In this document: positions 1 through 6,021 of the stretch, one piece after another
Numbering within the stretch: position 1 is the stretch's first letter
Layout: each line of letters starts with the position of its first letter
Assembly (NCBI GenBank): GCA_023417635.1
Contig: JAEZFF010000024.1
Span: 1-6,404, forward strand
Direction: 5' to 3'
DNA from: Bacillota bacterium
GTDB lineage: Bacteria > Bacillota > Clostridia > Oscillospirales > Acutalibacteraceae
DNA length: 6,404 nt
The notes under the pieces: generated by a model
Told to the model about the DNA's origin: nothing
The model's input: only the letters and a program-made list of their open reading frames with translations
Database searches by the model: none
Program-made: the position numbers and the translations under genes

Positions 1-393
1 ATTAACCTGGGCTACGTTAAAGACGGTTTGTTTGACAAGGTGCAGGATGAAATTCAGCAAGTGAAAGCAGCTTGCGGAAACCATATCTTGAAGGTCATTA
101 TTGAGACCTGCCTGCTGACACAGAAAGAAAAAATCAAGATGTGTGAAATTGTTACCCGCTCCGGTGCTGACTTTATTAAGACCTCCACCGGCTTTTCTAC
201 AGGCGGTGCAACTTTTGACGACGTGAAGCTTTTCCGTGAGCACGTTGGCCCGAATGTTAGAATAAAGGCAGCCGGAGGGATTAAGACCTTGGCAGACGCC
301 GAAAAATTCATCTCTCTTGGTGCAGACCGTCTTGGAACAAGCCGCATTGTACGGCTTGTTAAGGAACAGGCCGCCGCGGAAAAGAAGGGCTGA
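1..393 (+). CDS. deoC: Deoxyribose-phosphate aldolase (DERA), C-terminal part, 5' truncated by window
   Basis: Cytosolic class I aldolase that splits 2-deoxyribose-5-phosphate into glyceraldehyde-3-phosphate and acetaldehyde, the last step of deoxynucleoside catabolism. The frame is open from base 1, and about 130 C-terminal codons are visible of the usual roughly 220; the ATG at 28 is internal. The Schiff-base lysine lies in the KTSTGF motif (Lys codon 178-180). The second catalytic lysine, which tunes the first, lies in IKAAGGIKT (Lys codon 265-267), followed by the SLGADRLGTSR phosphate-binding segment. The catalytic Asp expected just before the visible INLGYVKDG segment falls outside the window. 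The stop is 6 nt before cdd, so the two are co-transcribed. The identification is secure; the true start cannot be seen. Confidence 0.97.
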   Translation: MNLGYVKDGLFDKVQDEIQQVKAACGNHILKVIIETCLLTQKEKIKMCEIVTRSGADFIKTSTGFSTGGATFDDVKLFREHVGPNVRIKAAGGIKTLADAEKFISLGADRLGTSRIVRLVKEQAAAEKKG

Positions 394-399
394 ACGGGT

Positions 400-849
400 A
401 TGCCAGAGGAAAAAGAGCTGCTTCAAAAAGCAGCTGAAGCAAGAGAATTTGCCTATACACCATACTCCCACTTTGCAGTGGGTGCTGCACTGGTGGCGGA
501 AAATGGGAAAATTTATCAAGGCTGTAACATAGAAAACGCTGCCTATACCCCATCGAACTGCGCGGAGCGCACGGCTTTTTTTAAGGCTGTAAGCGAGGGC
601 GAGCGTAGGTTTAAAGCCATTGCCATCGTTGGTGGGCCGGCAGGTCATCCGGCCTGTGAACTCTGCCCACCATGCGGTGTTTGTCGCCAAGTGATGATGG
701 AGTTTTGTAACCCTGATTCTTTCCGCATTATACTGGCTGCCGACCCGGAACATCCGCAGAGTTTTCTGCTGAAAGATCTCCTTCCGCTCGGCTTCGGGCC
801 GAAAAATCTTCAGGAAACAATGGAGGAAACTCAGCATGAGAATGTATGA
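400..849 (+). CDS. cdd: Cytidine deaminase
   Basis: Zinc enzyme that hydrolytically deaminates cytidine and deoxycytidine to uridine and deoxyuridine in the cytosol, feeding the phosphorylase encoded next. The protein has 149 residues, slightly longer than the usual 130-136 of the small tetrameric class, the excess being a polar C-terminal tail. The ribose-binding motif GCNIENAAY is at residues 41-49. The zinc site is Cys54 with the proton-shuttling Glu56 in NCAERTA, plus Cys92 and Cys95 in PPCGVCRQV; three Cys ligands are typical of the Bacillus-like class. The ATG follows the deoC stop by 6 nt, with AAGGG at 385-389 as a plausible ribosome site inside the deoC end. The last 14 nt overlap the start of pdp, indicating translational coupling. 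Confidence 0.97.
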   Translation: MPEEKELLQKAAEAREFAYTPYSHFAVGAALVAENGKIYQGCNIENAAYTPSNCAERTAFFKAVSEGERRFKAIAIVGGPAGHPACELCPPCGVCRQVMMEFCNPDSFRIILAADPEHPQSFLLKDLLPLGFGPKNLQETMEETQHENV

Positions 850-2164
850 CATCATCGAGCGTAAAAAACGTGGAGAAAAGCTTTCCAAAGAAGAAATTCG
901 GTTTTTTATCAACGGTTATGTGGCGGGGGAGATCCCGGATTACCAGATTTCCGCTTTGCTGATGGCAATTTGCTTTCAGGGCATGACGCCGAAAGAAACG
1001 GTTGAGCTGACGCTTGCTATGGCGGATTCCGGCGAAAAAGCCGACCTTTCCTCCATACCGGGCAAAAAGGTAGACAAACACAGCACCGGCGGCGTTGGTG
1101 ACAAAACGACGCTGGTAGAATCTCCAATTGTTGCTTCCTTGGGAGTGCCTGTAGCAAAAATGAGCGGGCGCGGCCTTGGTCATACCGGCGGAACAATTGA
1201 CAAGCTTATGTCAATTCCGGGGATGCAGACTGCTATTGACCGGGAGCATTTTATGGAGATTGTCCGCAAAGTCGGTGTAAGCGTCATTGGCCAGACGGGC
1301 AACCTTGTTCCGGCGGACAAAAAGCTTTATGCCCTGCGTGACGTTACCGCCACGGTCGACAGCATTCCGCTGATTGCTTCCAGTATTATGAGCAAGAAAA
1401 TTGCGTCCGGTTCGGACTGCATCCTTCTTGATGTGAAGACCGGCAGCGGCGCATTTATGAAAACAGTCGGCGATTCCCTGAAACTTGCGCAGACGATGGT
1501 GTCCATTGGAGAGAGGGCCGGCCGTAAGACAAACGCGCTCGTTACCGACATGGATCAGCCTCTTGGCCGCGCAATTGGTAACTCCCTGGAAGTAATGGAA
1601 GCCTGCCGGACTTTGAAAGGTGAAGGACCGGAAGACCTTACAACAGAGTGCATAAACCTTGCCGCAAATATGCTCTGCCTTGCAGGAAAAGGCGAACTGG
1701 AAGCCTGCCGCAAGATGGCGCAGGAAAGCATTTCAAACGGCTCTGGCTTTGCAAAACTGAAAGAGATGGTGCAGGCGCAGGGCGGTGACGCTTCCGTGCT
1801 TGATGACTTCAGCAAGTTTGAGCAGCCGAAGGTAAAGGTGGAGATTGCCGCTCCGAAAACCGGTTATCTGTATCATATGGATGCAGAAGAGTGCGGCATT
1901 GCCTCTATGGAGCTTGGTGCCGGGAGAAAGACAAAAGACGACCAAATTGATTATGCCGCTGGGATCTATCTGCATAAGAAGACCGGCAACGAGGTCAAGG
2001 CGGGCGAAACGATTGCCACTTTTTATTCCGCTTCAGAAGGACTGTGCGAAACTGCGAAGAAGACTTTCCTCAACGCAGTTGACATCCGCAGCGAGAAACC
2101 GGCTCACAGGCCGCTGATTTATGCCCGCGTGACGGAAGACGGCGTGGAGCGTTTCTCTGACTAA
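836..2164 (+). CDS. pdp: Pyrimidine-nucleoside phosphorylase (thymidine phosphorylase family)
   Basis: Phosphorolysis of uridine, deoxyuridine and thymidine to the free base and (deoxy)ribose-1-phosphate. The protein has 442 residues, close to the 433 of the Bacillus enzyme, whose N-terminus (MRM-DII) it shares. Domains in order: alpha lobe, the phosphate-binding loop KVDKHSTGGVGDK (residues 78-90), the family signature SGRGLGHTGGTIDKL (110-124), the substrate segment YALRDVT (165-171), SIMSKKIASG (183-192), and a C-terminal beta domain from about residue 340. The Firmicute-type sequence favours the broad-specificity Pdp over strict thymidine phosphorylase DeoA, but sequence reading cannot settle specificity. 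The start at 836 is set by GGAGG at 822-826, nine bases upstream; the second ATG at 842 is a less likely alternative. It is the last gene of the salvage unit. Confidence 0.96.
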   Translation: MRMYDIIERKKRGEKLSKEEIRFFINGYVAGEIPDYQISALLMAICFQGMTPKETVELTLAMADSGEKADLSSIPGKKVDKHSTGGVGDKTTLVESPIVASLGVPVAKMSGRGLGHTGGTIDKLMSIPGMQTAIDREHFMEIVRKVGVSVIGQTGNLVPADKKLYALRDVTATVDSIPLIASSIMSKKIASGSDCILLDVKTGSGAFMKTVGDSLKLAQTMVSIGERAGRKTNALVTDMDQPLGRAIGNSLEVMEACRTLKGEGPEDLTTECINLAANMLCLAGKGELEACRKMAQESISNGSGFAKLKEMVQAQGGDASVLDDFSKFEQPKVKVEIAAPKTGYLYHMDAEECGIASMELGAGRKTKDDQIDYAAGIYLHKKTGNEVKAGETIATFYSASEGLCETAKKTFLNAVDIRSEKPAHRPLIYARVTEDGVERFSD

Positions 2165-2183
2165 GATTTTTAGAAATTACAAA

Positions 2184-2223
2184 TACCGGCTGCAGAAAGC
2201 TACACTCTGCAGCTGGTAATTTT
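2184..2223 (+). terminator. Probable Rho-independent terminator after pdp
   Basis: The arms are TACCGGCTGCAG (2184-2195) and CTGCAGCTGGTA (2207-2218), forming 12 pairs with a single G-U wobble around an 11-base loop. A short T run follows (2220-2223), then a mixed T-rich stretch to about 2234. It sits 20 bases past the pdp stop, where the salvage operon should end. The T tract is short, so termination may be partial and some read-through into the 2295 gene is possible. The rest of the 2165-2294 gap shows no convincing promoter. Confidence 0.72.
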
Positions 2224-2294
2224 GTTGCCTTTTATGGGAATCGCAGAGGCTGTTTCTGGAAAAACTAAGGGTATCTTTTTTCAGGAGGCTCTCT

Positions 2295-2876
2295 ATGGAA
2301 AATACATCTGTGCTTCCCGCAGGCTATGCGGAACTTGCCCACATCGATTTTCAGAATGACAGAAAATTGGCCGTTTTTATCAATGTGCTTTCTCTTGCCA
2401 CAGCAGCAGCCATGATAGCTGCTGCGGCTGTGTGTGTACCTTTTCGGCTGCTGCCCGATGCGGATGACTCCACGGTAAACCTTATTCGCCCTGTGACACT
2501 GCTGACTGGCATTTTGCTGTACACAGTTTTGCACGAATTGGTGCATGGAGCTTTTATGAAACACTTGAGCGGCAGGCGCGCAGACTATGGTTTTACCGGC
2601 CTGTACCCCTATGCCGGGAGCCGCGCGTATTTCAGCAAGAAAGACGATATTATCATTTCGCTGGCGCCTGTAGTGATCTTGGGAACTGCCCTTGCCGTTC
2701 TGAATTTTGCCACTCCTGCAGATTGGTTCTGGGTCGTTTACCTGACCCAAACCGTCAATATCTCCGGTGCCGTAGGCGATGGATATGTTGCCTGCAGAAT
2801 CTGCGGAATGCCGCCCGATATTTTAGTCCATGATGCTGGGGTTTCCATGACCATTTATTCACGCACTCAAAAATAA
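2295..2876 (+). CDS. DUF3267-like membrane protein, putative zinc metalloprotease
   Basis: A 193-residue predicted membrane protein with no close functional name. Visible features: an N-terminal soluble stretch; a hydrophobic helix at about residues 25-50; a second at about 64-79 running directly into HELVHG (His80, Glu81, His84), an HExxH zinc-binding motif; a third at about 117-138; and a fourth at about 144-165 containing the NISGAVGD segment. In membrane-embedded zincins an Asp or His in a later helix completes the zinc site; Asp162 is the best candidate here. The closing PPDILVHDAGVSMTIY pattern is typical, from memory, of the DUF3267 putative zincin family. AGGAGG at 2283-2288, six bases before the ATG, makes the start firm. 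It stands alone between a terminator and the PTS promoter. Protease activity and substrate are unproven. Confidence 0.8.
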   Translation: MENTSVLPAGYAELAHIDFQNDRKLAVFINVLSLATAAAMIAAAAVCVPFRLLPDADDSTVNLIRPVTLLTGILLYTVLHELVHGAFMKHLSGRRADYGFTGLYPYAGSRAYFSKKDDIIISLAPVVILGTALAVLNFATPADWFWVVYLTQTVNISGAVGDGYVACRICGMPPDILVHDAGVSMTIYSRTQK

Positions 2877-2971
2877 AAGTCTGCTTGAAAACAGTTAAGG
2901 CTTTTCTTGCGTTAAACAATCAATACAAAAAGCAAGTTGAAACTTTAGCTAAAATAACCGACGGTCTGCGG

Positions 2972-2999
2972 TTGACATTTGCACAGTATGCTGTAAAAT
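2972..2999 (+). promoter_or_regulatory. Sigma-A-type promoter of the PTS operon
   Basis: A consensus -35 TTGACA (2972-2977) and a -10 TAAAAT (2994-2999, one mismatch to TATAAT) are separated by 16 bases, one fewer than the usual 17. Transcription should begin near 3005-3007, giving a leader of about 145 nt before ptsH and placing the RAT and terminator hairpins within the transcript. Upstream of the -35 are two short palindromes (2944-2953 and 2957-2965). The rest of the 2877-2971 stretch shows no gene. Confidence 0.8.
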
Positions 3000-3030
3000 A
3001 GAGTTTAGAAAATTAATATTGGCTGCAATA

Positions 3031-3067
3031 CCATGCGTGTTACTGACATGATCAGGCATAAGCATGG
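3031..3067 (+). promoter_or_regulatory. RAT-like RNA antiterminator hairpin (GlcT/LicT target) in the ptsH leader
   Basis: The hairpin has a perfect lower stem CCATGC/GCATGG (3031-3036 with 3062-3067) and an upper stem CTGA/TCAG (3043-3046 with 3052-3055) capped by a five-base loop. Between them lies an asymmetric region containing GTGTTA on the 5' side and GCATAA on the 3' side. The conserved RAT core elements TGTTACTG (3038-3045) and CAGGCA (3053-3058) are both present. From memory, the GTGTTACTGA...ATCAGGCAT arrangement is closer to the Bacillus ptsG (GlcT) RAT than to the sac or bgl RATs. Its 3' half is also the 5' arm of the terminator that follows, so protein binding here would block termination. 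The loop is five bases rather than the commoner four. Confidence 0.88.
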
Positions 3068-3107
3068 GGGAGCTTTTTGCTCTCCTTTTGTTTGTGCCTG
3101 TTTTTTT
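3053..3107 (+). terminator. Conditional (attenuating) Rho-independent terminator in the ptsH leader
   Basis: The 5' arm 3053-3073 pairs with 3079-3100 around a TTTTT loop: about 20 pairs, four of them G-U wobbles, with one mismatch (3065/3088) and one bulged T. The arms begin CAGGCA and end TGCCTG, and seven consecutive T follow (3101-3107). Bases 3053-3067 are also needed for the RAT hairpin, so the two folds exclude each other. It lies upstream of ptsH with no gene between it and the promoter, which marks it as an attenuator and not an end-of-operon terminator. Confidence 0.88.
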
Positions 3108-3151
3108 GTTCCTAAGTTTTAGTTTAATTTTAGAAATCAGGGGGAAATGAT

Positions 3152-3409
3152 ATGAAAACATTTCAGTATGTGATTCAGGATGAAGTAGGAATTCATGCGC
3201 GCCCGGCGGGGATGCTGGTAAAAAAGGCGGGGGAATTCCAGTCGCAGATTACCATTCGAAAGGGCGAGAAGTCCGCGGATGCGCGGCATTTGTTTGCCAT
3301 TATGGGTCTTGCTGTAAAGCACGGCGAAACGATTGCCGTTGAGGTGGAAGGCCCCGATGAGGCCGCTGCCGCAGAGGCAATGGAGGAGTTCTTGAAAGAA
3401 AACCTTTAA
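3152..3409 (+). CDS. ptsH: HPr phosphocarrier protein of the PTS, lacking Ser46
   Basis: Small cytosolic phosphocarrier (85 residues, family norm 85-90) that accepts phosphate from Enzyme I on His15 and passes it to EIIA domains. The active-site motif GIHARPAG (residues 13-20) has His15 and Arg17 in place. In Firmicutes Ser46 is normally phosphorylated by HPr kinase to control CcpA and sugar uptake. Here codon 46 (3287-3289) is CAT, so the segment reads DARHLFAIMGLAVKHG, with His in place of Ser and Leu-Phe in place of the usual Ile-Met after it. The protein should still transfer phosphate but cannot be Ser46-phosphorylated. AGGGGG at 3139-3144 lies seven bases before the ATG. It is the first gene of the operon, behind the RAT/terminator switch, with 58 nt before ptsI. 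Confidence 0.96.
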   Translation: MKTFQYVIQDEVGIHARPAGMLVKKAGEFQSQITIRKGEKSADARHLFAIMGLAVKHGETIAVEVEGPDEAAAAEAMEEFLKENL

Positions 3410-3467
3410 TACCCCAGCCGCAGTACGGTTTTGTCTGCATGGTACATAGAAAGGAAAATAGAGCAGC

Positions 3468-5132
3468 ATGAAAACACTAAAGGGCAAAGGCGTTTCAGGC
3501 GGAACTGCGTTTGGAACTCTTTATTTTTACAAGCATATCACACCGACTGCCGAACGCCGCAGCATTGAGGATGCCGACGGTGAGGTGGAACGCTACCAGA
3601 AGGCGAATGAAAAGGTAAAAATAAGCCTGCAGACTCTGTATGAAAAAGCACTGCGCGAAACGGGTGAGCACGAGGCGGAAATCTTTCAAATCCATCAGAT
3701 GATGCTGGATGACGCCGACTATGTGAATTCCATTGTTGAAATTATTCGGAAGGAGCATGTCAATGCCGAATATGCCGTCGGGAAGACAGCCAGCCGCTTT
3801 GCAGCCCTTTTTACCAAAATGGACGACAGTTACATGAAAGCACGCGCAGCCGATGTGCGTGATATTTCCGAAAAGCTCATTGCCGCTTTGCTTTCGCATG
3901 ATGCAGTAAGCCTGAATCCTGAGAAACCAGTTGTTCTTGTGGCAGATGATCTGATGCCGAGCGAAACGGTTCAGCTGGACAGGACGAAGGTGCTTGGTTT
4001 TGCATTTCTGCACGGTTCTGCCAATGCGCACACTGCTATCCTCGCGCGCACAATGAACATCCCTGCAGTAATCGGCCTAGCTGGGCAGTTTGACGAGACC
4101 TGTTCCGGCCAGAGGGCAATCTTGAACGGCGATACCGGTGAGGTTTGCCTGGAACCGGATGCGGATGCGGAAGACCGGATGCGGTCGCTGCACCGGCATG
4201 AGCTTGAACACCGCGCGGGCCTGGAGCTGCTGCGGGGCAAAGAAGACATCAGTAAAGATGGCCGGCATATTGATATTTACGCCAACATTGGCCATGTAAG
4301 CGATGTTGACGCAGCCCTGCAAAACGATGCTGGCGGCATTGGGCTGTTCCGGAGCGAATTTCTTTACCTTGAAAATACCGATTACCCTACGGAAGAAGAG
4401 CAATTTGAAGCATACAAGGCGGTTCTTGCAGGGATGGAGGGCCGGCCGGTTATTATCCGCACCATGGATATTGGGGCCGACAAAAAGGTTGATTACCTTG
4501 GGCTGCCGGAAGAGGCGAATCCCGCACTTGGACTGCGTGCCATACGGGTTTGCCTGGAAAGGCCGGAAATTTTCCGTACGCAGCTTCGTGCGCTCTATCG
4601 CGCTTCGGTGTACGGTACGCTTGGCATCATGTTCCCGATGATTGCCTCCGTGTGGGAAATCCGCCGGATTCACGAAATCATTGAAAAAGTGAAGATGGAG
4701 CTGCGCAGCGAAGGAAAACCATTTTCAAATGATGTTCGGCTGGGCGTCATGATTGAAACCCCTGCCGCAGCCATTATCAGTGACGACTTAGCCAAAGAAG
4801 TGGATTTTTTCAGTATTGGAACGAATGACCTGACGCAGTACACCCTCGCAGCCGACCGTCAGAACGAGACGCTTGGAAGATTCTGCGACCCTCACCACAA
4901 GGCCGTTCTGCGTCTGATTCGTCAGGTGGTGGAAAATGCGCACCGGCAGGGTGTCAAGGTTGGCATCTGCGGTGAACTTGGCGCAGACCTTACCATGACC
5001 AAAACTTTCCTTGCCATGGGAATTGATGAACTTTCTGTCACGCCGTCTAAGGTGCTGGAAGTTCGCAGTAAGGTTCGCAGCTGCAGTGTCGGCGGGGAAG
5101 CGGCTGGGCTGCAGCATTCTATTGAGAGGTGA
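3468..5132 (+). CDS. ptsI: PTS Enzyme I (phosphoenolpyruvate-protein phosphotransferase)
   Basis: Cytosolic enzyme that takes phosphate from PEP onto its own histidine and transfers it to HPr. The protein has 554 residues against about 570-575 usually. The N-terminal HPr-binding and swivelling domains run to about residue 230. The phospho-His is His188 in HGSANAHTAILAR, a variant of the common GGRTSH form. The C-terminal PEP-binding barrel carries Arg295 (GLFRSEF), Arg331 (IIRTMDIGADK), Arg357, Glu430 (MIETPAA), the signature DFFSIGTNDLTQYTLAADR (446-464; Asn453, Asp454, Arg464), and the proton-donating Cys501 in GICGELGAD. All key residues are present, so it should be active. The ribosome site AAGGAA (3451-3456) is 11 bases from the ATG, a rather long gap. 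The stop lies 5 nt before the antiterminator start. Confidence 0.97.
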   Translation: MKTLKGKGVSGGTAFGTLYFYKHITPTAERRSIEDADGEVERYQKANEKVKISLQTLYEKALRETGEHEAEIFQIHQMMLDDADYVNSIVEIIRKEHVNAEYAVGKTASRFAALFTKMDDSYMKARAADVRDISEKLIAALLSHDAVSLNPEKPVVLVADDLMPSETVQLDRTKVLGFAFLHGSANAHTAILARTMNIPAVIGLAGQFDETCSGQRAILNGDTGEVCLEPDADAEDRMRSLHRHELEHRAGLELLRGKEDISKDGRHIDIYANIGHVSDVDAALQNDAGGIGLFRSEFLYLENTDYPTEEEQFEAYKAVLAGMEGRPVIIRTMDIGADKKVDYLGLPEEANPALGLRAIRVCLERPEIFRTQLRALYRASVYGTLGIMFPMIASVWEIRRIHEIIEKVKMELRSEGKPFSNDVRLGVMIETPAAAIISDDLAKEVDFFSIGTNDLTQYTLAADRQNETLGRFCDPHHKAVLRLIRQVVENAHRQGVKVGICGELGADLTMTKTFLAMGIDELSVTPSKVLEVRSKVRSCSVGGEAAGLQHSIER

Positions 5133-5140
5133 TACCATTG
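5124..5140 (+). promoter_or_regulatory. Ribosome binding site fixing a TTG start for the antiterminator gene
   Basis: The run GAGAGGTGAT (5124-5133) matches the 16S anti-Shine-Dalgarno complement almost fully (GGAGGTGAT form) and lies just before TTG at 5138-5140. An upstream in-frame GTG at 5129 sits inside this site and so cannot use it. The TTG start also gives the N-terminus MKYRVVSVINNN, matching the family norm. The site overlaps the ptsI stop codon (5130-5132), which favours translational coupling. Confidence 0.85.
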
Positions 5141-6004
5141 AAGTACCGTGTCGTTTCCGTCATAAATAACAATGCCGTGCTTGCCCGCGGCACAGGCGAG
5201 CAGGTTGTGCTAATGGCAAAAGGCATCGGCTTCGGCAACAAAGCTGGCGACGAAGTTTCAGATGACGCGAAAGACCGCCAGGTTTTTAAGCTTTGGCCCG
5301 ACGCAGGCGGTATTTCCCATATGCCGGAGACCGACCGGGCTGAGATGGAAGCCGTTACGCGTGATGTAGTAAAGCTTGCCGAAAAGCAGCTTGGCGTACG
5401 GAATCCGAAACTTTATGATGCGCTGCTCGACCATATTCAGTTTGCTGTGGACCGCGTCCAATTTGGCCTGCCGATTGAGAATCCGTTTAACTATGAGATT
5501 TCCCAGCTTTATGCGCGCGAGTATGAAACGGCGAGCCAGGCCGTGCAGATGATGCAGGCTCGCCTGCATGTGGAAATGGGCGAAGCGGAGATTGGCTTTA
5601 TCGCACTGCATCTGCACTCGGCGGCCAAGGGAAGCTCCGTTGACACGTCCATCCGCAAAGTGCAGCTTTGCCGGGAAGTGATGCAGATGCTTGCAGCGGA
5701 AGGCGCGGGCGGAGAAAGCGACAGGCGGGTGTTTGTACAGTCGCTGCTTGGCCTGGTCGACATGCACCGCCGCGGCGTGGAACTTTGCTTTCCGTTTCCA
5801 AACTGGGAGGCACAGATTACTACCCACAGCGCTTCACTTGCCCAAAAAATCCGTGCATTGACGGAAAAAACCATGCGTACCAGCTTGACGGATGGCGCTG
5901 CCGGGTTTATCGCCCTGGATATTGAAAAGCTGTTTCAGTCGGCTGCCGGGTCGCCGAAAGCCCTCAGCGGGCAGATTTCACCCGAATCATCTGCAACTTT
6001 ATGA
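5138..6004 (+). CDS. glcT: BglG/LicT-family transcription antiterminator, GlcT-like, with degenerate PRD2
   Basis: RNA-binding regulator that, when active, binds a RAT hairpin and prevents termination; activity is set by PTS phosphorylation of its PRD domains. The protein has 288 residues from the TTG start. The N-terminal RNA-binding domain (about 1-56) contains VINNN (8-12) and the block MAKGIGFG (26-33). PRD1 (about 65-168) keeps both conserved histidines, His99 in LLDHIQFA and His158 in GFIALHLHSA; the latter block and the RNA-binding domain most resemble GlcT. PRD2 (about 172-268) has Ser202 (VFVQSLLG) and Asp261 (GFIALDIEKL) where family members carry histidines. Expected inputs are inhibition through PRD1 by a glucose-type EIIB and no HPr-dependent switching through PRD2. 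It lies in the operon headed by the matching RAT, implying autoregulation. The exact orthology to GlcT versus LicT is inferred. Confidence 0.92.
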   Translation: MKYRVVSVINNNAVLARGTGEQVVLMAKGIGFGNKAGDEVSDDAKDRQVFKLWPDAGGISHMPETDRAEMEAVTRDVVKLAEKQLGVRNPKLYDALLDHIQFAVDRVQFGLPIENPFNYEISQLYAREYETASQAVQMMQARLHVEMGEAEIGFIALHLHSAAKGSSVDTSIRKVQLCREVMQMLAAEGAGGESDRRVFVQSLLGLVDMHRRGVELCFPFPNWEAQITTHSASLAQKIRALTEKTMRTSLTDGAAGFIALDIEKLFQSAAGSPKALSGQISPESSATL

Positions 6005-6021
6005 CGCAAGGAGAATGTGCA

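Noticed and set aside
28..30. ATG at 28 as the start of a short aldolase gene
   Set aside because: The same frame is open to base 1 and reads conserved DERA sequence (INLGYVKDG), so this Met is internal to a gene cut by the window edge.
2225..2294. A dedicated promoter for the DUF3267-like gene
   Set aside because: TTGCCT at 2225 could pass as a -35, but no acceptable -10 lies 16-18 bases downstream; the gene's promoter is unresolved and it may depend on read-through.
2900..2936. Possible terminator hairpin (GCTTTT with AAAAGC, or CTTGC with GCAAG) after the DUF3267-like gene
   Set aside because: The stems are five or six A/T-rich pairs with loops of over 20 bases and no T run follows, so chance is the better explanation.
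2877..3000. Catabolite response element (CcpA cre site) near the PTS promoter
   Set aside because: The closest stretch, TGAAAACAGTTAAG near 2885, lacks the central CG and the right half-site of the consensus.
4155..4184. Tandem-looking GGATGCGGATGCGG repeat within ptsI
   Set aside because: It encodes an acidic linker (DADAED) in the interdomain region; only two to three partial copies with no structure beyond codon repetition.
4077..4673. Long open frame on the minus strand opposite ptsI (and similar ones opposite pdp and the antiterminator gene)
   Set aside because: No ribosome site or recognisable domain, and each lies antisense to a well-conserved gene whose codon pattern explains the lack of stops.
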